Shown in pieces: positions 1 through 21,516 of a DNA stretch of 64,000 nt. The DNA is from Lota lota (Eukaryota > Chordata > Actinopteri > Gadiformes > Lotidae): the NCBI GenBank assembly GCA_026745465.1, contig JACYXH010000319.1, forward strand, positions 1,648,501 to 1,712,500. The letters are read 5' to 3'. Every line of letters begins with the position of its first letter. The stretch's first letter is position 1. The position numbers were made by a program, and so were the translations under genes. The notes under the pieces were generated by a model. It had not been told where the DNA came from. It saw nothing but the letters and a program-made list of their open reading frames with translations, and ran no database searches.

Positions 1-186
1 GGTTTCCCAGGCTTGCCGCTGGTTTATAGAGGAGGGAGGAGAGGAAGGGGAGGGGGGGGCGAGGGGGGGGGGCACGTTGGCCAACGATGAGGTAACAAGG
101 GCCTCCAGCTGTTCTTGTACCCCAAAACACTTGCATGGAAACCATTTGATGTTGGCACGCCGCGCACAGCAGTGAGAGGAAATAAA

Positions 187-191
<5 letters not shown>

Positions 192-218
<27 letters not shown>

Positions 219-233
219 AGTGAGTGTGTGTGT
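192..233. repeat. (TG)n microsatellite
   Basis: Near-perfect TG dinucleotide run interrupted by GAGTGAG. Confidence 0.9.
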
Positions 234-914
234 AAAGTAGCTTTATTCCACTCCTCTTCACATTTATTTTCAAACGTGCTTCGCCGCGCAACCTCCAGCC
301 AGTTGAAAAGGGAGAGAGAAGAGACGAGGATGAGAGGCGACACGGAGGAGAATGTACATGAGAGAATGCCAGTGTAGCTTAGCTTGATTCCCTTTTATAC
401 TTTGAGATGCGAGAGACCGCCACCTGACCTGTGAATTGAGCGGTTTAAACGGGACATTTCTTGCAGTTGATATTGCCTTAGTTGAAGAGCATTCCAGAAA
501 GGTTTTCAGTGGAAGGGGAAGATTAGGATCAGAAAACATGAGTGAAACGGTAAGATGTGAGAAGACTCCGTGACGGTGAAGCAAGTACAGCATATGTCGT
601 CGTACGTGTACAAGGTTGAAAAGTGTGATTGTGTATTGCACACATGCGTGTGTGCAAGTGTGCACGCGCCTCTCAGTGTGTCCACACGTGTTCTCATGCC
701 CTGACCTTTCAATTAAAAGGAGGCTAACGTGAGGTGACAGGCAGGTGTCAATCACTCTTCCGCATGGCGTGGATAACTCACCATCCCCCCCCCACCCCGC
801 CCCATGTGACAGCCTGCCCTCAGGGCTGGTACCCGCAGCGGAACCGCATCGGGGCGTCCCTCTGCGGAACCTATGACATCGTGGGGTCAGACATTCACTG
901 CATGTATGGCGCTG

Positions 915-1915
915 CTACTCTGCCGCTGTACCCTGCTACTATACCCTATAGTGTGCTGCCACTGTACCCTGCTACTATACCCTACTACTGTACCCTGCTA
1001 CTGTACCCTGCCACTGTACCCTGCTACTATACCCTATAGTGTGCTGCCACTGTACCCTGCTACTATACCCTACTACTGTACCCTGCTACTGTACCCTGCC
1101 ACTGTACCCTGCTACTATACCCTATAGTGTGCTGCCACTGTACCCTGCTACTATACCCTACTACTGTACCCTGCTACTGTACCCTGCCACTGTACCCTGC
1201 TACTATACCCTATAGTGTGCTGCCACTGTACCCTGCTACTATACCCTACTACTGTACCCTGCTACTGTACCCTGCCACTGTACCCTGCTACTATACCCTA
1301 TAGTGTGCTGCCACTGTACCCTGCTACTATACCCTACTACTGTACCCTGCTACTGTACCCTGCCACTGTACCCTGCTACTATACCCTAGTGTGCTGCCAC
1401 TGTACCCTGATACTATACCCTACTACTGTACCCTGCTACTGTACCCTGCCACTGTACCCTGCTACTATACCCTATAGTGTGCTGCCACTGTACCCTGATA
1501 CTATACCCTATCGTGTGCTGCCACTGTGCCCTGCTACTGTACCCTGCTACTATACCCTACTACTATACCCTGTTACTGTACCCTGCTACTACACCCTGCT
1601 ACTATACCCTATAGTGTGCTGCCACTACACCCTGATACTATACCCTACTGTGCCATGCTACTCTGCTACTGTACCCTGCTACTGTACCCTGCTACTATAC
1701 TCTGCTACTGTACCCTGCTACTATACTCTGCTACTGTACCCTGTTACTGTACCCTGCTACTATACTCTGCTACTGTACCCTGCTACTATACTCTGCTACT
1801 GTACCCTGTTACTGTACCCTGCTACTATACTCTGCTACTGTACCCTGTTACTGTACCCTGTAACTATACCCTGCTACTGTACCCTGTTACTATACCGTGC
1901 TTCTTTACCCTGCGA
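915..1915. repeat. Minisatellite: 13-bp units in an 88-bp higher-order repeat
   Basis: The basic unit is TACCCTGCTACTG (13 bp) with variants. Five units plus one 23-bp unit (TACCCTATAGTGTGCTGCCA, then CTG) make an 88-bp higher-order repeat; TATAGTGTGC recurs at 947, 1035, 1123, 1211 and 1299, exactly 88 bp apart. After about 1470 the order decays into plain 13-bp units. The long ORFs over this block are only the repeat read as codons. Confidence 0.95.
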
Positions 1916-2684
1916 CTGTCCGCTGCTGTTTCTGTAATGACATCATTAGAGTCCTCCCTTTCCCATCCTCAACCCCCAATCTAGAGATTTATTCTGTAAC
2001 GTTCAGTGTAGCACCGGTATTGCATAACCTCACTGTGTGTTGAGAGGGCTCCTTTGTCCCATCAAAACAAAGCATCAATGTTGTCTTCATGTGTTTGGTC
2101 AGGTCTAAACTTCTCAACCACTACAACTAATACATCACACTTCAAATACTACTGATAATTCCCCTGCAGCCCCCTCTCTCTATAGCCAAGCCAGGCAGCT
2201 TCAACAAAAGCTCAGGGAGGGGAAGGGAAGGGAAGAGGGGGTGTTGAGCAGGAACTAGGTCACAGTGCCGGGCTCATCAGCAGGATCAGTGGAGCAGAGG
2301 GGCATGGCAGGGCTGGCTCCTCCCCCCAGGCAGGATGGGGTGTAGCGGGCCACTGGGTAATGTGCCCAGCCATGACCGACACATCCCAGATCTGAACTGT
2401 ACTATTCTGTGCTATGCTACGCTAAACTATCCTATGATACACTATACAGTTCTCTGCTATGCTACACTATATAAGATGATACTAAATTATACTATACTGT
2501 ACTTTGCTTAACTATGCCATGTACGCTACACCATAAACCATTGTATTAGTCCCAGTCCAAATGTTTGGGTGTAATTGCAGCATGGATTAATTTGTGTTAG
2601 AAGCACAACAACACGATATAATTCAATTGTCAAAGAAAAAAAATACAAGCTTTCATTCACATGTTTCCGTTTAGTATGACTGAC

Positions 2685-13354
<10,670 letters not shown>

Positions 13355-14369
13355 CTGGGCAGAGCACAGCTTTACATCCCATGACGAACACATACATACG
13401 TTTTCATCAGTTAGTTGAGGTGAATGATTACAATTCATGTTGACATGAATGTGGAAGTCCCTTCACTGGACAATAAAAGGAAGAACATTCACAGTAGGTC
13501 TTCATGTGACAACATATGGTCATTTCTATGGTCATTCATACAAAGATTTGACTTGATTTTGGAATATCTGGTATACATCTCTGGCACAAAACATCCATTG
13601 CATTCTGCCCTTCACATTTCCTGAGTGGATATTTCAAAATGGTGAAATGAGAAAAATAGTGCACAAAACCTAGTTTCAAAATCCTATGCATCCTATGTGT
13701 GGAAGAGTGTGGAAAGGATCCAGATTAATCTTTGACTTCTGCTACCATCGCCTGCAGGCTCCACAGAAAACAGCTGAGTAAGCCTGAGGCACGAGGCTCA
13801 TGTTTTATCCACAGCCTCCCTGCTCTTCCTCCCTCTCTCCCTTCTATGCTTACGGTGTATTGATCGTGTGCTGGCCACCATGCATCCGGCCTTGGAGAAA
13901 CAGCACTCTGCACTGCATTCTCATGAAAGGCATTCTTATATAAGCATAAGCACAGTGATTATATGTTAATGGATTCATAATAGGCCTGACCACATAAATG
14001 GTTCTGCATATTGATATACGGTTGGTATTTGAAGGAAACATAATAGCAGAATAAAAGTCACACCCATACCGGCACATTGCACCAATGACAAGGAGAGGGA
14101 TGTCTATGTTACGAATGGTCCATGCAAGGTTTAATGACAGGATCTCTTAGGTCAAACATGCATGATGCAAAGAAAGCATAAAAGCAACATAAAGGCTGAA
14201 AAGGCGGCCATTGAAAACAAATCTGCAAAATTGATGATTCAGTTCCTCAGATTACTTGAATCCAGAAATCTGGATCACATTAGCTGAAAGCAAGGCAGCG
14301 TTTGAAAACCAATGCAGGTTGGAAGCAGCACTTCAGGGTAAAACAGGAGTCGGGGCAGCTGTAGCTTAC

Positions 14370-14389
14370 CTGGGGAGGTACGTTTGCAT
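14370..14389 (-). CDS. ppp1r12b: Candidate alternative start exon for the ppp1r12b C-terminal isoform
   Basis: A minus-strand ATG at 14389 opens MQTYLP and ends in AG before a GTAAGC donor (phase 2). This is exactly the phase needed by the exon at 13354, whose first base completes an Arg codon before AFHTPVRDEE. The upstream 150 bases are pyrimidine-rich. It is offered because no conventional upstream MYPT exon is visible. The support is only splice-site quality and phase, so it could be chance. Confidence 0.3.
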
Positions 14390-15236
14390 GGTCAGAGTAA
14401 TAGTGAGCCACGTTGAGACTCCAGCGGAAACCGTCGGGTGAGACCGGTGACTTTGTGAGAATAAGGAGAGGAAGAGAGTACCGGACGAGAGGGGAGAGAG
14501 AGGGAGGAAGAGAGAGAGACTACTCCTCTATGGTAACACAGCTCGTCCTTACCGACAGGACAATCCAACAAGGTCTGACGCAAGCATTTCCAAACAGCTA
14601 CATTCTGCAGCGCAGTAACATCGATACAAACACACACAGCGCACTAAACAATAGCACTATATAGATAGAACACTATATAGACTAGATAACTGCAGAGTAT
14701 TTTCAATGCCATCGGAAAGTCAACTACATTAATATCCTTGCTCCTTACTGTTCCTATTCTATTTTTCTGAAGTACATAAAGATGGAAAAAGCAACATAGT
14801 AAAATAAGTATATATCATATCAAGTGTGCCTCTCCCATGTTCAATATTTAATTGAATTAGGTCCATGACACTTCCAGGAGGTGGATGCCCCTGAGAATGT
14901 CTTCCTCTCTCAGTCACATGACTTCAATGTTATACTGTAGTATATATATAATCTTATGCCTAGCTAACACATATTGGCTGATTTACTAGAATCACAGTAG
15001 TTCCCTGAATAAAACTGCAGCTTGTTCAACTATAATATCAAAATACATTTTTCCAGAAGTGTACAAATCTATTTTTGAGGCATCCATGCAAAACACTGGT
15101 GAAATGGTATTATTTGGGATAAACTTCTGCATTATCTACAATATTGTCCAATGTGGCCTACGTTAATTTAAAAAAGATATATATACACCCCACTGTCAAT
15201 CAAAAGACAGAACCAATAGTAGAAAACAAAAAAAAG

Positions 15237-15242
15237 TTTATT
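15237..15242 (-). terminator. Poly(A) signal of the membrane coiled-coil gene
   Basis: AATAAA on the minus strand (TTTATT on the plus strand), about 600-700 bp past the stop options of the coiled-coil gene and before the next downstream gene. It marks a plausible 3' end near 15220, giving a single 3' UTR exon. Confidence 0.55.
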
Positions 15243-15841
15243 GAATACAAAGGGGCGGGGCTTGGGATGAGGGCATGTAGTGCATAGACACAAAAAATAT
15301 TAATGGTAAAAAATATATATGGATAAATATCCAGGTGTTTTTTTTTATCTGGTTGGAACTGTGACACCAATTCTATTCCCCTTGTATTCCATTATGTATC
15401 GAAAGGATGAATTGACAGACCTGACATGAACTTTTTTTTACAAAAAATAAAAACAATAATAAACCATTTGAGACTGATTAGTTAGAATTATGTTTCCCTT
15501 CTTATACTAGTACCACATAACACACACCACATACTCTTGAGTCCTTTTGCCACCAAGACATAAACAGATAAATGGCTTCAAATGAGTTAACAAGTGTGTC
15601 TACCTCTTTTTCTTCTGGTAGGTGAAGTATGTGATGTTGAACTTATGACGTCATGTTGAAACACCTGTACTCATAACAGATTAAGGCTCTTGGGGGGTTG
15701 ACATTGGCAAGGGAACCCTGAATAACGTATTAGAGAACTTGACGCCTCTGGGCTCACATTATTTTGAGGTACCGGAAGCTTCAGTGCTGAATGTGACCTG
15801 ATCTTCCAGCGAGAGAAATGCCACCATGTGCATACTGCGCT

Positions 15842-18800
15842 TTAGCTCCAGTAGTCCAGGGTACCATCCCTCTGTTGTCGCCATGTTGTAGACTGTCCCT
15901 TCTTCAGTTGTGGAACACTGTCCCCTCTGCATACATCGCACACCGCTCTAAAGAAAAAGGGAACGGAAGAGATTCTATTAATTTCTCATCGTCAATCTAG
16001 GTCACCAATGTATATTTGTGTTATTCAGTGACCATAATAAGCCCAATTATTGAAAAACCGAATGCATGAAACAGCAGTGTTTTGCAGTGTGCTTGACTTA
16101 CAGTCCTCCTTGACTTGATCTTCTTCTTCTTCAGTACGCATTTCTTGCTCCTCTTCTACTTCTCCTGCTTCCTGCTCCGTTTCAGATACCGCCTCCTTCT
16201 CCTCCTCTCCCTCCTCGGATACTTCAAGATGCTCCTCTTCCTCAACTAGAGAGTCCTCCTCAACATTATCTTCGTCAGTCTCCTCCTCGGGAGCAATATC
16301 ATTTTCCTCAGTCACCTCCTCCTCCTCCTCAACAACAGTCTCTCCTTCAGTCACCTCCTCCTCAACAGTCTCTCCTTCAGTCACCTCCTCCTCAACAGTC
16401 TCTCCTTCAGTCACCTCCTTCTCAACAGTCTCTCCTTCAGTCACCTCCTCCTCAACAGTCTCTCCTTCAGTCACCTCCTCCTCAACAGTCTCTCCTTCAG
16501 TCACCTCCTTCTCAACAGTCTCTCCTTCAGTCACCTCCTCCTCAACAGTCTCTCCTTCAGTCACCTGCTCCTCAACAGTCTCTCCTTCAGTCACCTCCTC
16601 CTCAACAGTCTCTCCTTCAGTCACCTCCTCCTCAACAGTCTCTCCTTCAGTCACCTGCTCCTCAACAGTCTCTCCTTTAGTCACCTCCTTCTCAACAGTC
16701 TCTCCTTCAGTCACCTCCTCCTCAACAGTCTCTCCTTCAGTCACCTCCTCCTCAACAGTCTCTCCTTCAGTCACCTCCTTCTCAACATCCTCCTCTTTCT
16801 CAGACTCTTCCGGCTCCTCCTCCGCAGCCACCTCTTGCTCCCCAGCATCCTCCTCCTCCACTACCTCTGCAGCCTCCTCTTCGGCGACCTCCTGTGCGAT
16901 GACCTCCTCCGTCGGTGGGACGGTCGAGTCTTCCTTCGCTGCCTGTTCCTCCACGACCTCGCTACTACCCAGCTCTGCCTCAGCAGTCTCCAGCTCCACC
17001 GGGGCTGCGGGGGGTGCTTCTTGCTCCTCCTCGGGCTGTGGTTCATCATCATCATCCTCTTGCTCTGGTTCTTCTACATCTACAGCTGGGGGAACCACCT
17101 CCTCAGCCGCTGGTGGTGGTGGTGGTGGTGGTGCTGCCACCTCTTCTACCGCTGAGAGGGCCACCTCCACCTGCTCATCGTGTGCAGCCTCACTCTGCGG
17201 CTAGCAGACAGAACAAAAGACTCACGGTTAGTTGACACTTCAAAAACACACGACAATCAAAATCCGGAGAGCGGCAAGTAGCTCATCAGTGGAACGGATA
17301 CAGTCAGAGTACTGGTGTGTAAAGCAAAGACCTAAACCACAGTTGTAGGATTATGGGGATGCAATAGCCAACACGTCGATGGACTGGATGTGAGAATCCA
17401 CACCAAGAAATTAGTCTAAGTTAATGGGATGATCTCATTCTAGTCCCCGGTGGACACAAACGGGATAAAAATAGTAAAGGGACAATGTGGGCCTTTTCGT
17501 GACATTGAAGCGAAAAGGATTCTTGGTGAACTGGTTTTTCAAGAGTTTTAGTGTTAACGGCTTGGATATATGGTTAAATAGACTTCTATAAAATCACACT
17601 TATTGTACCAAATGAAGGCTTTAAAGTAAGCAGAAACATGCAACTTCAGATGCAACACATCTTTCACAAATACGTCCATGAAATACAAACAAATGTTTGT
17701 GGTTGACTTACCAAGATTTGGTCCTCCTCGACACTGCTGGCAAGGTCTGAATCTAGCGTCTCACTGTAAAATACACAGACACACACTTTTATTTTCTTCT
17801 TTCTTACTTTACTAACTGAAAGTAAAAAAGTTTCAAACACAACAGTTTTAAAAGGATTCTACTATCTTGCGCAAAACAGCTACAATGTGAACCATAATAT
17901 TGTGACGTTCACAGCTCGGCACCACTGCTGGAATTTGAATGGGAACCAACTTCAAAACAACGGGCATGTTGATACAAATTGCACCATGAATCAAAGAGGG
18001 CCCTCTCACAGTAGCCTGGAGTAAGACAAAAACGTTCAGAGCAGCGCACTCAGCCAGTCGCAGACACAAGGGCTTTGACAATGTCAACACAATCTCATGG
18101 GTCAGAGGACGGGAGCTATCTACCCCCCCCCCCCCTCCCCCCCCCCCCCCCCCCCCACCAATCGGTGTTGAAACGTACCTGACGGTAGCGGCCTCCAGAG
18201 CCCCTGCCTCCAGCTGCTCCCTCAGCACCCGGAGGTCAGCGGCCTGCCTGTCCAGGGCGACGTGCGCCTCCCCCAGTCCCCCCGCCAAGGACTCCACTCT
18301 CTGGGCCAGCTGGGCGGCGAGCGCCCCCAGGCCCTCCACCTGGAGTCGGACCACCTCCAGCTCCTCGCTCTTCCCCTGCAGCGCGCCGTGCAGCTGGCCC
18401 AGTTGCTCGGCGGACGCGGTGGCCTGCTGCATCTCGGCCAGGCGGGCCTTCATCTCGGTGTGCAGGGAGAGCACCTGGGCGGGCAGGTCCGACGTCTTGA
18501 GCTGCTCCGCCGTGGCCATGGCGACGCCCACCTGTCTCTGGGCCAGGGCGTAGGACTCCTCCAGGGCGTTCAAGCGCTTCCCCACGCCGTCCGATGAGTG
18601 CTCCTGCGATGAAGGTGACGATGTCAGCGATGGAGATGATGATTATGATGTCAATTCTTATTAAGGGTCCTGTCAGGGTTTATACTCTCTGTCCCAAACT
18701 TATTTTGGACCACAAACGGTCGTGGTTCCAACAGCTACCATTTTTCTTTTATCGGCATACGTTTATGTAGCTTATGTAGAGAATAAACACTGGCTACTAG

Positions 18801-20054
18801 TGTACATGTATTTTGGAAAATATTGGGACATGCACACACACACATTCCTTTCTCTAGCATGTGCACACAGACTTACTAGTGTGTGCTGTACTAGACTTGC
18901 CCATCTCTGAATGCTTAGGGATGTTTGACTAGAGTGTGCTGTAGTAGACTTACCCATCTCTGAATGCTTAATGATGTTTGACTAGTGCGTGCTATAGCAG
19001 ACTTGACAATCTCTGAATGCTTACTGATGTTCTCAATTCAATCAATTATTCAATGCAGTTTATTGCGTCACAAAAAAGGTAAGGGGAACAACTACTAGTA
19101 TTGTTCGGCTTTATTATACCCAAGTAGTTTTCAGGACACTTATAGTTGGACATTTCCATATGTTCTACATTGTCCACCCCAAGTACTACAATTTTTATTA
19201 AATTTAATGTCACTTTTAAAGCACGATTTCCTCACACATGGAGGCTTGCAAGAAAACTCTGAACTGGTGAAATGAAATGACAGTCTAAATTTAACCTTGG
19301 CACACTACTGGCTTGTATTTCGGGAGTACTATTTTTACAACAGGCAAGCTGGTGTATAGGCCACTGAAGTGGCACGTGGCCCTAGCAGTAGTAATGCAGA
19401 TATTAAATATTTCATTATAAGAATCACAGAAAAACCCTAGGTCCACACTGTGCAAATGTAGGTCAAAGATAATTCCCATTACAAACTCAAGCAGCTGTGT
19501 CTCACCTTGTCAAGATGTTAGAAATAGAATCTTTTTTAGGCTTTACACACCCCAATGACTTTCCAAACATTTTGAAATTTGAGCAGATCTGAACTCCTCT
19601 TACTACTTGCCATTTGCGCACACAAGGCTGCAGCCTTGTGTGCGCGATTCCGATTTTTCATAAATAGTCACATGACACTAAATATCCATCCTATGCAAAT
19701 TAATATAGATAAAGTAAATGTAGCAGGCGATTTTTGCATATTATTATTATTATTATTTCCTACCTTGTTGGACTGTCGAATTTCTTCCTGAGAGGACTGA
19801 AGTTTCACAATTTTCATCTGCATTCCCATGAAATTGTCTGTCAAGTAGGTGATTGTTTGGTGCTGTTGGAAGCAGAACCACGAGATAGTAGCACCCCCAA
19901 TTACGAGCATTAGAAATAAAACAAATAACAGGGTGAAAGTGTTTCCTCCGTCTCGAACCTCCGACTCTGGAGAATCATGCTTGAAAAAGTTATCTTCATG
20001 CTTTGGGCTTTTCGGCTTTCGATGTTTAGCGGTCATTTCTAAAAAGGTGGACAC
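15842..20054 (-). CDS. Single-pass membrane coiled-coil protein with acidic 10-residue repeats (IKBIP-like?)
   Basis: Exons: 20054-19764 (97 codons, phase 0), 18603-18179, 17763-17712, 17200-16102, and a last exon near 15947. Exon 1 encodes a basic, phosphorylatable cytoplasmic N-terminus (KHRKPKSPKHEDNFFKHDS), then one hydrophobic segment (TFTLLFVLFLMLVIGGATIS, about residues 39-58), then the start of a coil; there is no signal peptide. Exon 2 is a long Ala/Leu/Gln/Glu coiled coil (about 140 residues). Exon 4 encodes 366 residues, mostly Glu and Val, with about 15 copies of TEGETVEEEV. Layout suggests a type II membrane or luminal coiled-coil protein. The EQLKTSDLPAQVLSLHTEMK stretch faintly resembles IKBIP, and such a tail also recalls calcium-binding ER/SR proteins, but neither is certain. 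The end is ambiguous: acceptor TAGAG gives either an immediate stop (16102/15947-15946) or 34 more codons to TAA at 15844-15842. Confidence 0.65.
16311..16785 (-). repeat. 30-bp coding minisatellite (about 15 copies of TEGETVEEEV)
   Basis: Exact to near-exact 30-bp tandem units inside the large acidic exon. Each encodes T-E-G-E-T-V-E-E/K-E/Q-V. Variants are EEEV, EKEV and EEQV, with one TKGETV copy and a terminal extended VVEEEEEV. Units vary at only a few positions, so recent expansion or homogenisation is likely and copy number may be polymorphic. All copies keep frame. Confidence 0.95.
18122..18158. repeat. Poly-C tract just inside an intron
   Basis: Run of C interrupted by one T. On the minus strand it is a G-run starting about 20 bases past the donor of the coiled-coil exon 18603-18179, a position where G-runs often aid splicing. 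Confidence 0.9.
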
Positions 20055-21175
20055 AATGTTCTAAAGAGCGAAAGATGAACCGTGGCGACCTGGAGCGTCA
20101 AAAAAAAAAGAAAAGAAAAGATCGTGTCGCCAAACGATCGCCTACGGGTAATGGTTTTAATAAAAACGTCTCCGTCACCTCCGTGAAGTACCCTGTCAGT
20201 TTAATTGAACCAACCGGGTCGCACGATTTAATCCGCACACCAAAGAACCGAAAAGCATAAAGTTCTGCGTTGTGGCGGAGATGAACGAGAGAAGGGAGGC
20301 GCGCACCCGGCGGGCAGGAGCGTTCGCTGGGGAGGACAGCGTGCAGGGGGCGGGTCCTCGGTTCCGCCCACCGACTGTGAATGGCTGAAATGTTCACAAC
20401 GTGCTCTTTCATGGAATAAACCAACACCAGTTGGTTCAAATACAATTTACGTTTATTATGTATAATGTTTAATCTCAGATTACAACAGGCCCAATCCAAT
20501 CCAAACTCTTTTTTTTCTAGTATAGTCTATTCTGTAGGCACATGATTACCTCACCGCATTAAAGTAAACAGCCCAGACAGCAATAATAAAAACAAAATCC
20601 AACTTCTAATTAAATATACAGCAAAGGTAAAGGTCACACATGGCCATTGGAAGCTTATGCAATCTCGCATTCTAGGCCATTGTTTCTCAAATGAGGGAAC
20701 TACCCCTAGGGATACTTCAGGTTACTGCTGAGGGGAAAAATATAAAGGCATATATAAAGTGTATATAAAGAAACCCTTACGTGAGGCACACACACACACC
20801 CATTTAACTGTGCTTACTAACACGAATCTTGTGTCTAGCTTACACTGCTGAATAACACATGGCCTACACACATCCTTTTTTTTCATGCCCTTTAAAACGA
20901 TTAGAACAATGCTCCATGCAGAAATGTGAAGGTACCAAGTCTGGAAAAGGGCCATTATGCATAAAATTGCCAAAAGCATGCCAACAGAGATGTTTTAAAT
21001 GCTGTACCCTTTTACAATTTTGTTATTGTCATATCATTATAAAAAGGAAGTAAACGTGACACACTTATCTATTCAGTCCGTACAACAATCCCATACAGCT
21101 TCTTGTCAATAACTCAATAACTCAACGCATGACCTTCAAGTCACAGTACATGATCCATGTATTATTGAAAAACAC
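20055..21175. promoter_or_regulatory. Intergenic region: promoter of the coiled-coil gene, after the igfn1 3' end
   Basis: About 1.1 kb between the start codon at 20054 and the igfn1 poly(A) site. The part from 20270 to 20380 is GC- and CpG-rich, with GC-box-like motifs (GGGGGCGGGTC near 20345, CCGCCCA near 20367), which fits a minus-strand, CpG-type promoter. No TATA box was recognised. The rest (20400-21170) is AT-rich and shows nothing coding. Confidence 0.5.
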
Positions 21176-21189
21176 TGTTTGCGTGTTAT

Positions 21190-21199
21190 TTTATTTATT
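21190..21199 (-). terminator. igfn1: igfn1 poly(A) signal
   Basis: Two overlapping AATAAA hexamers on the minus strand (plus strand TTTTATTTATT), about 320 bp after the stop codon. The short 3' UTR therefore runs from 21516 to about 21170. Confidence 0.65.
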
Positions 21200-21516
21200 G
21201 GGAATCGTCCTGTTGTGGAGCAATACAGTGGTGACAGCGGTGACAGCGAGCTCAGGGGGGCTGAACAAGTCCTGGTGTCTGTCAAAAGGAGGATTGCTAG
21301 TTTGACTGCTCAGTTTGTGGAAATAAAGGCATTGAGGTGTGCATGAGCGAGACGGGGTGGATGAGGCCTTTTGTGGCTGTGACACCTCACGGTATGAACG
21401 TGTGGGAGGAGCCTGTCTCTGAGTGCAGCATTATAAATAAACACAAGGGTCATGAATACATTAGAGTGTCATAAATAAAAGTTATATCTAAATCGGTGGC
21501 TCACAGCTTCAAATCT

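Larger units (their letters stand above)
1..2684. other. Left-edge non-coding region, with a large minisatellite
   Basis: Expected to lie in or beyond the terminal ppp1r12b intron. No match to the conserved MYPT C-terminus was found on the minus strand. It contains (TG)n at 192-233, the minisatellite at about 915-1915, and G/A-rich DNA near 2190-2250. One short open stretch on the plus strand at 810-900 follows a pyrimidine tract and AG but cannot be assigned. Confidence 0.5.

Noticed and set aside
1215..1937. 240-codon ORF (and overlapping 152-codon ORF) rich in Leu-Tyr-Pro-Cys
   Set aside because: It is the 13/88-bp minisatellite translated; the unit phase shifts among frames, and no start or splice context exists.
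14340..14560. A longer conventional exon reading SPDGFRWSLNVAHYYSDHAN
   Set aside because: It ends in phase 0, which does not fit exon 13354, and has only a weak AAG acceptor. The phase-2 reading from ATG 14389 was kept instead as a low-confidence candidate.
15759..15941. 60-codon frame in the last exon of the membrane gene
   Set aside because: Open but not in the phase delivered by the donor at 16102; treated as 3' UTR.
16835..17235. Plus-strand and other-frame ORFs opposite the acidic exon
   Set aside because: Shadow frames of the minus-strand acidic exon; Ser/Leu/Val-rich composition results from the complement of Glu codons.
18262..18597. 111-codon plus-strand ORF
   Set aside because: Antisense shadow of the GC-rich coiled-coil exon 18603-18179.
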